A stretch of DNA of 64,000 nucleotides from Natronococcus sp. AD-5 (GTDB lineage Archaea > Halobacteriota > Halobacteria > Halobacteriales > Natrialbaceae), in NCBI RefSeq assembly GCF_030734285.1, contig NZ_CP132294.1, forward strand, positions 868,001 through 932,000, given 5' to 3'. Position 1 is the first letter of the stretch. Every line of letters begins with the position of its first letter. Both the position numbers and the translations under genes were made by a program. The notes below the pieces were generated by a model that was given only the letters and a program-made list of their open reading frames with translations, did not search any database and was not told the origin of the DNA. Below are positions 41,496-51,227 of the stretch, piece by piece.

Positions 41496-42764
41496 ATGTC
41501 GGCGAACATCTTCATCACCCAGGAGGAGATCGAGGGCGACGGCGACGGCCCGCTGGCCGGCAAGACGGTCGCCGTCAAGGACAACATCTCCACCGAGGGG
41601 CTGCGGACGACCTGCGGCTCGCGGATGCTCGAGGAGTACGTCCCGCCGTACGACGCGACGGTCGTCTCCCGGCTCAAGGACGCGGGGGCGACCATCGTCG
41701 GCAAAGCGAACATGGACGAGTTCGGGATGGGCACGACCAACGAGACCTCCTACTTCGGGCCGACGGACAATCCGGCCGCTCCCGGACGCGTTCCCGGCGG
41801 TTCCTCGGGCGGCTCCGCAGCTGCCGTCGCCGCCGGCGAGGCCGACCTCGCGCTCGGCTCCGATACCGGCGGCTCGATCCGCTGTCCGGCCGCCTTTTGC
41901 GGCGTCGTCGGCATCAAGCCCACGTACGGCCTGGTCTCGCGGTACGGGCTGGTGGCGTACGGCAACAGCCTGGAGCAGATCGGCCCCTTCGCCGAGACCG
42001 TCGAGGACGCCGCGGAACTGCTCGACGCGATCGCAGGCAGCGACGAGCGCGATGCAACAACGCGCACGGAAGGCGACGATTCGAGCTACGCCGACGCCGC
42101 ATCCGGCGACGTCGACGATCTCTCGATCGGCGTTCCGACCGAACTGCTCGAGGGCGCCGACGAGGGCGTCGTCGAGACGTTCTGGGACGCGATCGCGGAG
42201 CTCGAGGACCAGGGCGCCGAGTACCACGAGGTCAGCCTTCCCTCGGTCGAGCACGCCGTCGAAGCCTACTACGTGATCGCGATGTCCGAGGCGTCGTCGA
42301 ACCTCGCCCGGTTCGACGGCGTCCGGTACGGGCACGACGCCGACGCCGACGGTAACTGGAACGAGGCCTTCTCGCAGGCCCGCAAGGAGGGGTTCGGCGA
42401 CGAGGTCAAGCGCCGGATCCTCCTGGGGACGTACGCCCTCTCGGCGGGCTATCACGACAAGTACTACAAGAAGGCCCAGGACGCCAGGGCCTGGGTCAAA
42501 CAGGACTTCGACGAGGCGCTCTCGGAGGCCGACGTGCTCGCGTCGCCGACGATGCCGGTGCCGCCGTTCGAACTCGGCGAGAGCCTCGACGATCCGCTCC
42601 AGATGTACCTCGCCGACGCCAACACGGTGCCGGTCAACCTCGCCGACCTGCCCGCGATCTCGGTACCCGCCGGCGAGACCGACGGCCTCCCCGTCGGCCT
42701 CCAGCTCATCGGTCCGGCGTTCGACGAAGAACGCCTGATTCGCGCCGGCAGCGCGCTCGCCTGA
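41496..42764 (+). CDS. gatA: Aspartyl/glutamyl-tRNA amidotransferase subunit A
   Basis: A 422-residue amidase. It frees ammonia from glutamine or asparagine for the transamidation of mischarged Glu-tRNA(Gln) or Asp-tRNA(Asn). The catalytic triad is Lys28 (VAVKDNI), cis-Ser104 (PGGSSGGSAAA) and Ser127 (SDTGGSIR). The amidase signature continues through GLVSRYGLVAYGNSLEQIGP. The C-terminus PAISVPAGETDGLPVGLQLI is standard. A small acidic insertion (about 185-205) is a halophilic feature. gatB is not in the window, as is common in archaea. Confidence 0.96.
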   Translation: MSANIFITQEEIEGDGDGPLAGKTVAVKDNISTEGLRTTCGSRMLEEYVPPYDATVVSRLKDAGATIVGKANMDEFGMGTTNETSYFGPTDNPAAPGRVPGGSSGGSAAAVAAGEADLALGSDTGGSIRCPAAFCGVVGIKPTYGLVSRYGLVAYGNSLEQIGPFAETVEDAAELLDAIAGSDERDATTRTEGDDSSYADAASGDVDDLSIGVPTELLEGADEGVVETFWDAIAELEDQGAEYHEVSLPSVEHAVEAYYVIAMSEASSNLARFDGVRYGHDADADGNWNEAFSQARKEGFGDEVKRRILLGTYALSAGYHDKYYKKAQDARAWVKQDFDEALSEADVLASPTMPVPPFELGESLDDPLQMYLADANTVPVNLADLPAISVPAGETDGLPVGLQLIGPAFDEERLIRAGSALA

Positions 42765-42846
42765 TTCGCCGTATCAGCAACTCGACGAGTTCTTTTTGTA
42801 CGGCGCTCCCGAACGGAAGGGTGCAAACATATCACCCGATTAACAC

Positions 42847-43269
42847 GTGATAGAGATCGCACCAGATCAGGAGATCGCGTTCGACGAGTTCGCTCGCGTC
42901 TGCGACCTCGTCGACGGCTACTTCGACGAGACGGTCGACGAGGTCGCCGTCCGGACGCCGGTGTCGCGACAGCAGCTCGTGGCCGTGCTCGCAAGGGCGC
43001 AGCTCTCCGGCCGACAGCGCGCGCTCGAGGGGGACGTACGCCAGACGGACGTCGTCTATCGATCGCGCGGGGAGACGTTGCTCTGGTTCGACGACGGGTT
43101 CTGGACCGACGTCGGCCGACAACACGATCTCGACGCCGACGAGCGACGAGCCGCTCGGGCGGTACACAGGCGGGTGATCGACGTCATCGACGGCGACGAC
43201 TCCCGTCGCGTCCGGGACCGCGATCCGTTCGTACTCGTCGAACGATTCGAACCGTACGACTCGCCGTGA
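42847..43269 (+). CDS. Hypothetical cytoplasmic protein (haloarchaeal)
   Basis: This 140-residue acidic protein begins with GTG. It contains two half-similar parts: a helix-rich N-terminus (DEFARVCDLVDGYFDETVDE) and a central strand-rich segment (DVVYRSRGETLLWFDDGFWTDVGRQ), followed by a helical C-terminus (ADERRAARAVHRRVIDVIDG). There is no known catalytic motif. Coding quality is good, with GC-rich third positions throughout. A TATA-like CATATCACC lies about 20 bases upstream. It converges with the winged-helix gene on the minus strand. Confidence 0.7.
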   Translation: MIEIAPDQEIAFDEFARVCDLVDGYFDETVDEVAVRTPVSRQQLVAVLARAQLSGRQRALEGDVRQTDVVYRSRGETLLWFDDGFWTDVGRQHDLDADERRAARAVHRRVIDVIDGDDSRRVRDRDPFVLVERFEPYDSP

Positions 43270-43334
43270 ACGGCGACGGGGCTTCGGGCTGGTGACTCGG
43301 TCGACGAGCGGATCGGGATCGAAAGGCGCAGTTG

Positions 43335-43694
43335 CTACTCTTCGTACGCGAGGTTCATGATCCACTGCGAGAAGGCGTCGCTGTTGGGGTCGACCTCGTC
43401 CTCGCCGATGAACGGCGAGAGCATGTCGCCGGCCATCAGCAGGGTGAAATCGAGATCCCGCGCGGTCGGCGTGATGTAGTATGTGTTGTGCCCGTTGTAG
43501 ATCGTTTCCTCGCGATCGACCAGTTCCTTTTCGACGAGCGACTCGACGATCCGGCTGCCCTTGCGCGAGGAGACGTCGAGTTCCTTCCAGAAGTCGCTCT
43601 GGTGGATACCGCCTGTCTCGCGGACGAGCTCGATTCCGGCGCGTTCGTCCTCGGAGAGCTCTGCTTCGGTCGCAGAGACGCTCACGGTGACCAC
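43335..43694 (-). CDS. Lrs14/MarR-like winged-helix regulator
   Basis: A 119-residue protein with a winged helix-turn-helix: LSEDERAGIELVRETGGIHQ, then SDFWKELDVSSRKGSRIVES, then the wing LVDREETIYNGHNTYYITPT. The C-terminal 35 residues end in an acidic helical segment. The IHQSDFWKELDVSSRKGSRI motif is seen in haloarchaeal small transcription regulators. The ligand is unknown. An alternative start two or three codons downstream cannot be excluded. Confidence 0.85.
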   Translation of the reverse strand: MVTVSVSATEAELSEDERAGIELVRETGGIHQSDFWKELDVSSRKGSRIVESLVEKELVDREETIYNGHNTYYITPTARDLDFTLLMAGDMLSPFIGEDEVDPNSDAFSQWIMNLAYEE

Positions 43695-43757
43695 CTCTCC
43701 GTGCTCGCCGCTACGGGCGGGAGTGCGTTCATACTCGTATGAGGTAGAGCGATCCGC

Positions 43758-44525
43758 TTAAATGTGCCCTTCGCGCTCTTCCAGCGGGTCGGACCCGACC
43801 GCGACCGGTTCGTAGTCCGTCTCGCACGGCGGCCCGGGGGCGAACGCGTACCGCGTCCGCTCGCCGAGCGCGATCAACGACGAGGACCGGGTGCCGAACC
43901 CGTTTCGGTGGATGCAGACGCCGTACTCGTGATCGCCGAGCACCGTTCCGGCTCGCTCGAGCCACTCCGCGGCCGTCTCTCCCGATTCGGCGGCCAGCTC
44001 GCGTCGCACCCTGCGAGCGTTCGCCGCCTGTTCTCGCGCCGCGTCGGGACGGAGCTCCGGAATTCGAGCGTCATCGTCGACCGCGACGTTCACGACGACG
44101 TGAACGCCCGGATCGAAGCCCGTCCGCTCGAGGGTGCCGTTCCACTCGTAACAGAGCGCGTCGGTCTCGTCCGCGATCACGAGGTAGAACCCCTCGTACT
44201 CCCGGGCGTCGATCTCTTCCTCGACGATCGCGGCCGCGTCGGCGGCCGAACGGGCCTCGAGCGCGTCAGCGACGAGCAGTCCGCGCGATCGGTCACCCGC
44301 GAGGTCGGCGTCGCCCCACCGGTTCGTGATGCCGGCGAAGACGCCGAACTCGTTGTAGCCGATCCACGTCCCGCCGGCTTCGGCGTCCCGAGGGGCGACG
44401 ACGCGCGGACCCTCGCGGTAGACGTCGGGCGGCAGGGATTCGCGCTCGAGCGCTTCGTCGCGGTTCGCGGCGACCGCGACAGGCGCCTCGTCGAAGACTT
44501 GCCAGGCGAGCGTGAGCGTACACAC
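43758..44525 (-). CDS. NRDE/TANGO2-family protein
   Basis: A 255-residue NRDE-domain protein. The start MCTLTLAWQVFDEAPVAVAA places Cys at position 2, the N-terminal nucleophile of this Ntn-like fold. It is followed by the eponymous ANRDE motif (about 20-24). GGTWIGYNEFGVFAGITNRW (about 51-70) is the second family signature. TANGO2 relatives are linked to acyl-CoA or haem homeostasis in eukaryotes, but the prokaryotic role is unknown. It is a single gene next to the menE end of the menaquinone operon, on the same strand. Confidence 0.9.
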   Translation of the reverse strand: MCTLTLAWQVFDEAPVAVAANRDEALERESLPPDVYREGPRVVAPRDAEAGGTWIGYNEFGVFAGITNRWGDADLAGDRSRGLLVADALEARSAADAAAIVEEEIDAREYEGFYLVIADETDALCYEWNGTLERTGFDPGVHVVVNVAVDDDARIPELRPDAAREQAANARRVRRELAAESGETAAEWLERAGTVLGDHEYGVCIHRNGFGTRSSSLIALGERTRYAFAPGPPCETDYEPVAVGSDPLEEREGHI

Positions 44526-44585
44526 GGTTCGGGGTAGGGTCGCGAGCGCCTTAACTTCGCGTCCGGACGGCGTTCTCGAGGGCCG

Positions 44586-46208
44586 TCACTTCGATCGCGA
44601 CCAGTCCGAAACGTCCGTCCCCGACTCGAACAGGTGCGCTCGCGTCGCCTCGCGGTCGACGGTCCCCGACGGCGTCCGCGGAAGCGACTCGGCGGCGGCG
44701 AGCGTCTTCGGCCGTTTGAATCCCGCGAGGCGTTCGTCGCAGTGAGCGAGCACGGACTCGAGGTCGAGCGACTCGGCGACGACCTCGCTCCGGCCGGCGG
44801 CCGGCTCGCCGCCCGCCTCGGGAACGACGAGCGCGCCGACGCGCTCGCCCCACTCGGGGTCCTCGAGGCCGACGACGGCCGCGTCCGCGACGGCCGGATG
44901 GGAGCGCAGCGCCCGGACGACCTCGCCGGGATCGACGTTCTCGCCGCCGGTGACGATCCGATCGCTGCGGCGATTGAGCACCCACAGCCGGCCGTCCTCG
45001 TCCGCGTAGCCGACGTCGCCCGTGCGAAGTCCGCGGTCGCCGAACGCCGCGTCAGTTTGCTCGGACTCGAGGTAGCCGGGCGTCACCGTCGGCCCCGAGA
45101 CGACGATTTCGCCGGGTTCGCCGGCGGGAACCGGCGCTCCCTCGTCGTCGACGATCGTAACGTCGGTGAACGCGAGCGGCTGACCGGCGGTCCCCTCGTG
45201 ACGCCGCGTCTCGGCGGGCGTCGCGGTGGCGATCTGGGAGGCCGTCTCGGTCATCCCGTAGGTCGGGTGGACCGGAACGCCGGCCTCGTGACAGCGCTCG
45301 AGCAGGTCGCTCGAGGCGGGTGCACCGCCCAGAAGGACGAACCGGAGCGTCTCGGCGGGGTGCCAGCCGGCGTCGAGCAGGCGCTTGCACATCGTCGGCA
45401 CCAGCGAGACGCCCGTCAGGTCCTCGGTCTCGAGCACGCGCGCCGTCTCGCGCGGCTCGAACGCGCGCTGGATCACGACCGCGGTCCCGTAGAGCACCGA
45501 CCGGACGACGGGAGCCAGTCCGCCCATGTGGTACATCGGGAGGCAGCAGAGCCACCGGTCGTCCGGATCGACGCCGAGCCGGAACGCGGAGGCGGTCGCG
45601 CTGGCGACCAGGTTGCCGAGGGTCAGTCGCACCCCCTTCGGCTCGCCGGACGTCCCGGAGGTGAACATGAGCAGCTGCGTGTCGTCGCGCTCGAGCGAGA
45701 CGGCCTCGACCGCGCGGTCCGCCTCGGACGGCGGTTCCGCTGCGCGCCGGTCCCGGTACAGCGCTCGCGTCCGCTCCGTTTCCGGGTCGTCGACCGACCA
45801 CACGCACCCGTCCTCGAGAGTCGCCTCGCCCGCCAGCTCGAGCGCGCTCGATTCGGTCCCCGCCTCGCAGACGATCGCGGCGAGTTCGGTTCGCTCGACC
45901 TTCGCGGCGAGTTCGCCGGCCGTCTCGCGGACGTTCAGCGGGACGACCGTCGCGCCGAGTCGCATCGCGGCGAAGAAGACCGTCGCGAACGCGGGTCGCG
46001 TGTCCATCAGGATCCCGAGCCGATCGGCGGCGGGGTTCTCGAGCGCTCGCCGGACCCCCCGTGCGGCGTCGTCGACCCGCCGGTCGAGTTCGCGGAAGCT
46101 CCAGGATTCGTTCGTCTCCGTGTCAATCACGGCCGTTCGCTGCGGGGTCGTCCGCGCGCGGTGTGTCACGAGGTCGCGGGTCGGCCAGTCGACCGGCGCG
46201 CCCGTCAC
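44586..46208 (-). CDS. menE: o-Succinylbenzoate-CoA ligase
   Basis: A 540-residue acyl-adenylating enzyme. The P-loop LLMFTSGTSGEPKGVRLTLG and the YGMTETASQ motif bind ATP and substrate. The hinge motif GDVGYADEDGRLWVLNRRSD and TGGENVDPGEV are typical of MenE. The final lysine lies in KTLAAAESLPRTPSGTVDRE, where PRTPSG-V takes the place of the common P-T-G-K. The GTG start at 46208 overlaps the menC stop (GTGA). It is last gene of the menB-menA-menC-menE run and makes OSB-CoA for MenB. Confidence 0.93.
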   Translation of the reverse strand: MTGAPVDWPTRDLVTHRARTTPQRTAVIDTETNESWSFRELDRRVDDAARGVRRALENPAADRLGILMDTRPAFATVFFAAMRLGATVVPLNVRETAGELAAKVERTELAAIVCEAGTESSALELAGEATLEDGCVWSVDDPETERTRALYRDRRAAEPPSEADRAVEAVSLERDDTQLLMFTSGTSGEPKGVRLTLGNLVASATASAFRLGVDPDDRWLCCLPMYHMGGLAPVVRSVLYGTAVVIQRAFEPRETARVLETEDLTGVSLVPTMCKRLLDAGWHPAETLRFVLLGGAPASSDLLERCHEAGVPVHPTYGMTETASQIATATPAETRRHEGTAGQPLAFTDVTIVDDEGAPVPAGEPGEIVVSGPTVTPGYLESEQTDAAFGDRGLRTGDVGYADEDGRLWVLNRRSDRIVTGGENVDPGEVVRALRSHPAVADAAVVGLEDPEWGERVGALVVPEAGGEPAAGRSEVVAESLDLESVLAHCDERLAGFKRPKTLAAAESLPRTPSGTVDREATRAHLFESGTDVSDWSRSK

Positions 46209-47266
46209 TCGTCCCACACCCCCTCGACGCCGAGCCCCTTCGTCTGCGGAACGACCGCCGCGCCGTTCTCGAGCAACACGGGATCCCGGCCGAGATCCTC
46301 GGCAAGCAACTCGCCGGTAGCCAGGCCGCAGGCCGGCACGTCGGGAATCGACGCCGCGAGGTGTGTGGTCCCCGTGCGGGCGACGACGCCGTCGATCGTC
46401 GTCGTCACCAGCGGCGTGATGTCGAGTTCGGCGATCCACGCCGTGACCTGCTGGGCGATGTCGAGGCCGCCGAGGGCCATCGGTTTGATCGTGACGACGT
46501 CCGCGGCCTGCGCCTCGCAGATCGAATCGACGCCGTGCTCGAGCAACCCCTCGTCGAGGGCGATGGCGACGCCCCTCCCCCTGAGTTCGGCGTGGCCCTC
46601 GAGGGCGCCGGCCGGCAGGGGCTGTTCGACGATCGACACGCCGAGGTCGGCGACGGCCTCGATCGCGGCGACGGCCTCGTCGAACGACCAGGCGCCGTTC
46701 GCGTCCGCGCGGAGTTCGACGCCCGGCCCGACGGCCTCCCGGACGCGGCGCAGTCGTTCGACGTCCTCGTCGACGCTCCGGCGGCCGACCTTGAGCTTGC
46801 AGCAGTCGAATCCGCGCTCGACCGCGCGCCGCGCTGCCGTCACGCTCTCGCCGATCGGTCCGTCGCCGATCGTCGTGTTCACCGGAACGCGCGCGACGAG
46901 CGCGTTCGGACTGAAGTACCGGTAGAGCGGGGTCGGCTCGCTCGAGGCCTCGAGGTCGGCGAGCGCGAGCGAGACGCCGTGTCGCGCGGCGACCGCCTCG
47001 TCGACCGCCGCCACCGCGTCCCTCGCGCCGCGGGTTCGGATCGCCGTCCGCGCCCGCTCGAGAGCGGCTTCGCAGTCCGCGTAGGACTCCGTCCAGCCCG
47101 GAAGCGGCGTCGCCTCGCCGTAGCCGACCGCACCGTCGCCGTTTCGGGTGATGCGTACGAGAAAGCCGTCGCGGGAGGCGATCGTTCCGCTCGCGCTCTC
47201 GAGCGGACTGGCTAGCGGCAGCGAGAACGATCGGTACTCGAGGTCGAGGGCCGGTTCGTCGTTCAT
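46205..47266 (-). CDS. menC: o-Succinylbenzoate synthase
   Basis: A 353-residue enolase-superfamily protein. It dehydrates SHCHC to o-succinylbenzoate. The catalytic Lys pair is in CCKLKVGRRSVDED (about 160). Metal ligands lie in LRADANGAWSFD (Asp), SIVEQPLP (Glu) and IALDEGLLEHG (Asp). The second general base is in VVTIKPMALGGLD. The N-terminal capping domain includes GYGEATPLPGWTESY. It overlaps menA and menE by four bases on each side, so expression is tightly coupled. Confidence 0.94.
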   Translation of the reverse strand: MNDEPALDLEYRSFSLPLASPLESASGTIASRDGFLVRITRNGDGAVGYGEATPLPGWTESYADCEAALERARTAIRTRGARDAVAAVDEAVAARHGVSLALADLEASSEPTPLYRYFSPNALVARVPVNTTIGDGPIGESVTAARRAVERGFDCCKLKVGRRSVDEDVERLRRVREAVGPGVELRADANGAWSFDEAVAAIEAVADLGVSIVEQPLPAGALEGHAELRGRGVAIALDEGLLEHGVDSICEAQAADVVTIKPMALGGLDIAQQVTAWIAELDITPLVTTTIDGVVARTGTTHLAASIPDVPACGLATGELLAEDLGRDPVLLENGAAVVPQTKGLGVEGVWDE

Positions 47267-48207
47267 AGCAGAACGAACCCTCCGGCGAACAGCACCGCGT
47301 ACATCGCGAGCAGTTTACCGGTCTGCTCGAGGGCGGGGTTGAGCGCCTCGCCGTCGGTTCGGGTCCAGACGGTTCGGGTGATCAGCGCGGCGTAGGGGAG
47401 CGTCACGAGGGGAAGCAACACTGCGGGGCCGAACCCCTCGCCGAGCCAGAACCACACCGGCGTGAGGTACGCGAGCGCGAGCAGGCCGGCGAACTCGAGG
47501 CGGCTCCACCGGTAGCCGAGTCGGACGGCGAGCGTTCGCTTTCCGGTCTCGGCGTCGGTTTCCCTGTCTCGAACGTTGTTCACGACCAGGACGGCCGTCG
47601 AGACGCCGGCCACCGGGAGGCTGGCGAGGATCGCCTCGCGGGTCACCGTCCCCTCGGGGATCGTCGTCGTGAACGGTTCAGCGAGGTTGGCGGCGGCCTG
47701 AACGTAGTACGTCCCGGTCACGGCGACGAGTCCGAAGAAGACGAAGACGAACGGGTCGCCGAGGCCGTGGTAGCCCAGCGGATACGGCCCGCCGGTGTAC
47801 GCCCATCCGCAACAGACGCTCACGAGTCCGACCACGAGGATCGGCGCGCCGCCGACGTAAACGAGGTAGGTCCCCGACAGGATCGCCAGCGCGAACGTGA
47901 CGATCGTCGCGAGTTTGACCCGTTTCGGCGGGATGAGGCCGGACTGGGTGACGCGAGTGAAGCCCTCGCGATCCTCGGTGTCGGCTCCCTTGATCGCGTC
48001 GTAGTAGTCGTTCGCGAAGTTGGTTCCGATCTGGATCAGTGCGGCTCCGATCACCGCCATCAACGCCGGCAGCGGGGCGAACACGTCCTCGTGAACCGCG
48101 AGTCCGGTCCCGACGATGACGGGCGCCGCCGCTGCGGGCAACGTCTGCGGGCGTGCAGCCATCACCCACGCTTTCGTCCGCGAAATGTCGACTTCCGCCG
48201 TACTCAT
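47263..48207 (-). CDS. menA: 1,4-Dihydroxy-2-naphthoate polyprenyltransferase
   Basis: A 314-residue UbiA-type membrane prenyltransferase with about nine helices. The first Asp-rich motif is NFANDYYDAIKGADTEDREG (about 65-85), which binds the prenyl diphosphate through magnesium. The second is VLVVNNVRDRETDAETGKRT (about 185-205). It attaches the prenyl chain to DHNA in the cytoplasmic membrane. The gene start is 171 bases from the menB stop and overlaps menC at its end. Confidence 0.95.
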   Translation of the reverse strand: MSTAEVDISRTKAWVMAARPQTLPAAAAPVIVGTGLAVHEDVFAPLPALMAVIGAALIQIGTNFANDYYDAIKGADTEDREGFTRVTQSGLIPPKRVKLATIVTFALAILSGTYLVYVGGAPILVVGLVSVCCGWAYTGGPYPLGYHGLGDPFVFVFFGLVAVTGTYYVQAAANLAEPFTTTIPEGTVTREAILASLPVAGVSTAVLVVNNVRDRETDAETGKRTLAVRLGYRWSRLEFAGLLALAYLTPVWFWLGEGFGPAVLLPLVTLPYAALITRTVWTRTDGEALNPALEQTGKLLAMYAVLFAGGFVLL

Positions 48208-48378
48208 TGGTCGAGTAGTCCAACTCGAGGAAGTGTCAACGTTGGCATTGCGATCCGCCGCCGCCCGGCTCCGAACCGTATCGGACGGTTACCCCTCTCC
48301 GGGAGGCGGTCAGAAAACCCGCCGGTCGCATCCGTCAGAAGTGAGACACCCGTACCGGACGGCGCTTTGTGGACCGGT

Positions 48379-49272
48379 TCAGTAGTGCCACGGATAGTCG
48401 TCGAAGTCGGGCTCGCGGCCCTCGACGAACGCGTCCCGGCCCTCCTTCGCCTCGTCGGTCATGTAGCCCAGTCGGGTCGCCTCGCCGGCGAACACCTGCT
48501 GGCCGACCATCCCGTCGTCGGTCATGTTGAACGCGTACTTGAGCATCCGCATCGCGGTCGGGCTCTTCGAGTTGATGCGCTCGCCCCACTCGAGGGCCGT
48601 CTCCTCGAGTTCGTCGTGCGGGACGACTTCGTTGACCATTCCCATCTCCGCCGCCTCTTCGGCGGAGTAGGTCTTCCCGAGGAAGAACACCTCGCGGGCC
48701 TTCTTCTGGCCGATCTGCTTTGCGAGGTACGCCGACCCGAAGCCGGCGTCGTAGCTCGCCACGTCGGGATCGGTCTGGAGGAACTTCGCGTGCTCCTCGC
48801 TCGCGAGCGTCAGGTCGCAGACGACGTGCAGCGAGTGGCCGCCGCCGACGGCCCAGCCCGGGACGACGCAGACCACGACCTTCGGAATGTGGCGGATGAG
48901 GCGCTGGACCTCGAGGATGTGGAGTCGACCCTGTTCCGACGCCCGCTCTTCGCTTCCCTCGTACTGGTAGCCGTCTTCGCCGCGGATCGTCTGATCGCCG
49001 CCGGAACAGAACGCCCAGCCGCCGTCCTTCGGGGAGGGGCCGTTCCCGGTCAGCAGGACGCACCCGACGTCGGTCTGCCGCTTGGCGTGGTCGAGCGCGT
49101 CGTACAGTTCGTCGACCGTCCCCGGCCGGAAGGCGTTGCGAACGTCGGGCCGGTCGAAGGCGATCCGAACCGTCCCGGAGTCGACCGCCCGGTGGTACGT
49201 GATGTCGCGAAAGTCCCGATCGACGTCCTCGACCGGCTCCCATCGTTCCTCGTCGAAGAGTTCCGAAACCAT
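48379..49272 (-). CDS. menB: 1,4-Dihydroxy-2-naphthoyl-CoA synthase
   Basis: A 297-residue crotonase-fold enzyme that ring-closes OSB-CoA. The oxyanion-hole strand is GWAFCSGGDQTIRGEDGYQY (about 92-111). GWAVGGGHSLHVVCDLTLAS is the second crotonase signature. SYDAGFGSAYLAKQIGQKKA contains the Asp and Tyr typical of MenB. It is first gene of the menB-A-C-E run. A separate promoter for menA in the 171-bp gap is possible. Confidence 0.95.
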   Translation of the reverse strand: MVSELFDEERWEPVEDVDRDFRDITYHRAVDSGTVRIAFDRPDVRNAFRPGTVDELYDALDHAKRQTDVGCVLLTGNGPSPKDGGWAFCSGGDQTIRGEDGYQYEGSEERASEQGRLHILEVQRLIRHIPKVVVCVVPGWAVGGGHSLHVVCDLTLASEEHAKFLQTDPDVASYDAGFGSAYLAKQIGQKKAREVFFLGKTYSAEEAAEMGMVNEVVPHDELEETALEWGERINSKSPTAMRMLKYAFNMTDDGMVGQQVFAGEATRLGYMTDEAKEGRDAFVEGREPDFDDYPWHY

Positions 49273-49358
49273 CGGCTCGAGGTTGGTTCCCGTCGTGTGA
49301 AATAGGTTCGTGTCGTCGGCGGGATCGATCTCGCCGCGAAGGGGCGGCTACCGGATCG

Positions 49359-51227
49359 TCAGTCGTCGCGTCCCCCTCCGGTATTCCGGTCGAAGCCGAC
49401 GGCCTGACCGTCGCGGTTCGGGTCGGCAGCGCCGATCAGCCGATCGCCGTCGACCTGAATCGCCTGGACGTTACCGAGTTCGGTGGGTTCGTCGTCCCAG
49501 ACCTGGCCCCACTCCGCGGTCGTCTCGCGGACGCTCTGCGGGACGCCCTCGTCCCAGAGGACGTCCATGCAGTCGTTCGTGAAGATCGTCGGCTCGGTGA
49601 TCGACTCGAGCGGGTCGAGCCCGTAGACGTAGTGGTGAAGCAGCGTCTGCGCGACGGAGGTGATGATCGTCCAGCCGCCGGGGGAGCCCACGGTGAACTC
49701 GGGGACGCCGTCGCGCATGATCACGGTCGGGCTCATGCTGCTCAGCGGGCGCTTCCACGGCTTGACCTGATTCGGGCCGCCGGGCTCGGCGTCGAAGTCC
49801 GTCAGCTCGTTGTTGAGCATGAATCCCCGACCGGGGACCATCATCCCCGAGCCCATGAACTGCTCGATCGTCGAGGTGTAGGAGACGGCGTTGCCGTCCC
49901 CGTCGACGACCGAGAAGTGGGCGGTCGATCCGGGAATCTGGTCGACGAACGCGCCGGTCGCTGCCCCATCCGCGCCCGGCGGGACGCCCGGCTCGACGCA
50001 CTCGTCGGCGCCGTAGTCCGCGAGCGTGCTCTCGGTGCAGACCCGCTCCGCGCGGCTCCGGAGGTAATCGTCGTCCAGCAGCCCCTCGATCGGAACGTCC
50101 ACGAACTCGGGGTCGCCCATGTACTCGTTCCGGTCGGCCCACGCCAGGCGGGTCGTCTCGGCGATCAGGTGGAACGCTTCCGGGGACCGGAGGTCGTACC
50201 GCTCGATCTCGAGGAACTCGAGCGTCCGGAGGATCATCGAAACGACGCTCGGCCCGGAACTCGGGAGCGGCTGGCCGACGATCTCGACGTCGTACCACTC
50301 CTTGCGAACCGGGTCGTCGATCGTGACGTCGTAGTCGGCGAGGTCGTCGACCGTCATGCTGCCGCCGGCGTCCCGGACCGTCGCCGCGAGATCCTCGGCG
50401 ATCGACCCCTCGTAGAAGGCGTCGGCGCCGTCGCGTTCGATCGCTTCGAGCGTCTCCGCGAGGTCGGGGTTGGTCGTGGTGGCGCCTTCCTCGAGCGGCT
50501 CGCCGTTCTCGTCGGAGAAGACCGCCTTCGCGGCGTCGTTGAACTTCCACCAGTTCTCCTCGATCTCCCTGGCCAGGATCGCGTCCACGGTGAACCCGTC
50601 GCGCGCGAGCTTGATCGCCGGCTCGATCAGCCGCTGGCGGGAACAGCTGCCGTGGCGCTCTCGCGACGTCTCGAGCCCCATCACGGTGCCCGGAACGCCG
50701 ACGGCCTGGCCCAGTCGAATTCGTTCGTCGAATGGGATCGGGTCGCCGTCGTCGTCGAGGAACATGTCCGCCGTCGCACCCTGGGGCGCTCGTTCGCGGC
50801 TGTTGACGACGCTAACGTCGTCCTCGTCCGCGTCGTAGATGACCATGAAGCCGCCCCCGCCGATACCCGATCCGTGAGGCTGCGTGACGGTCAGGACGTA
50901 CTGCAGCGCCACGGCAGCGTCGACGGCGTTACCGCCCTCGCGCAGGACCGTCGCGGCGACCCCGGAAGCGATGGGATCGACGCTCGAGACCATCCCGTCG
51001 CCAGCGGTTACCTGCTGGCCGCACGCGAACTGCGGTTGCTCGCAACTGAAGCCGGGGACGTCGGTGACCTCCTGAACGCCCGCACCCGCGACGGTCGAGC
51101 CGCCGATGGCGAGCGCACCGGCGGCGACCCCCGTTCGCGATAAGAACGCCCGGCGTCGGATGCCGGACGACCCGCTCGTATCGTGCGCGTGATTTCCATC
51201 CGCTTGTTCCCTGTGATCTCGTGTCAT
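49359..51227 (-). CDS. ggt: Gamma-glutamyltransferase, Tat-exported
   Basis: A 622-residue Ntn hydrolase precursor. The Tat signal is IRRRAFLSRTGVAAGALAIG (about 23-42). Conserved parts are GGNAVDAAVALQYVLTVTQP, GSGIGGGGFMVIYDADEDD and NSRERAPQGAT, whose Arg binds the glutamyl carboxylate. The autocleavage site is at the Thr of GSTAHFSVVDGDGNAVSYTS (about 453). Downstream are LNNELTDF, SSMSPTVI and GSPGG. It hydrolyses or transfers glutamyl groups from glutathione-like or gamma-glutamylcysteine thiols, the latter being the haloarchaeal thiol. ATG 51227 is preferred over an upstream frame that starts with non-signal sequence. Confidence 0.93.
   Translation of the reverse strand: MTRDHREQADGNHAHDTSGSSGIRRRAFLSRTGVAAGALAIGGSTVAGAGVQEVTDVPGFSCEQPQFACGQQVTAGDGMVSSVDPIASGVAATVLREGGNAVDAAVALQYVLTVTQPHGSGIGGGGFMVIYDADEDDVSVVNSRERAPQGATADMFLDDDGDPIPFDERIRLGQAVGVPGTVMGLETSRERHGSCSRQRLIEPAIKLARDGFTVDAILAREIEENWWKFNDAAKAVFSDENGEPLEEGATTTNPDLAETLEAIERDGADAFYEGSIAEDLAATVRDAGGSMTVDDLADYDVTIDDPVRKEWYDVEIVGQPLPSSGPSVVSMILRTLEFLEIERYDLRSPEAFHLIAETTRLAWADRNEYMGDPEFVDVPIEGLLDDDYLRSRAERVCTESTLADYGADECVEPGVPPGADGAATGAFVDQIPGSTAHFSVVDGDGNAVSYTSTIEQFMGSGMMVPGRGFMLNNELTDFDAEPGGPNQVKPWKRPLSSMSPTVIMRDGVPEFTVGSPGGWTIITSVAQTLLHHYVYGLDPLESITEPTIFTNDCMDVLWDEGVPQSVRETTAEWGQVWDDEPTELGNVQAIQVDGDRLIGAADPNRDGQAVGFDRNTGGGRDD

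Noticed and set aside
44634-46925. A 763-residue plus-strand frame over menE and menC
   Set aside because: Shadow of two genes with intact catalytic motifs on the opposite strand.
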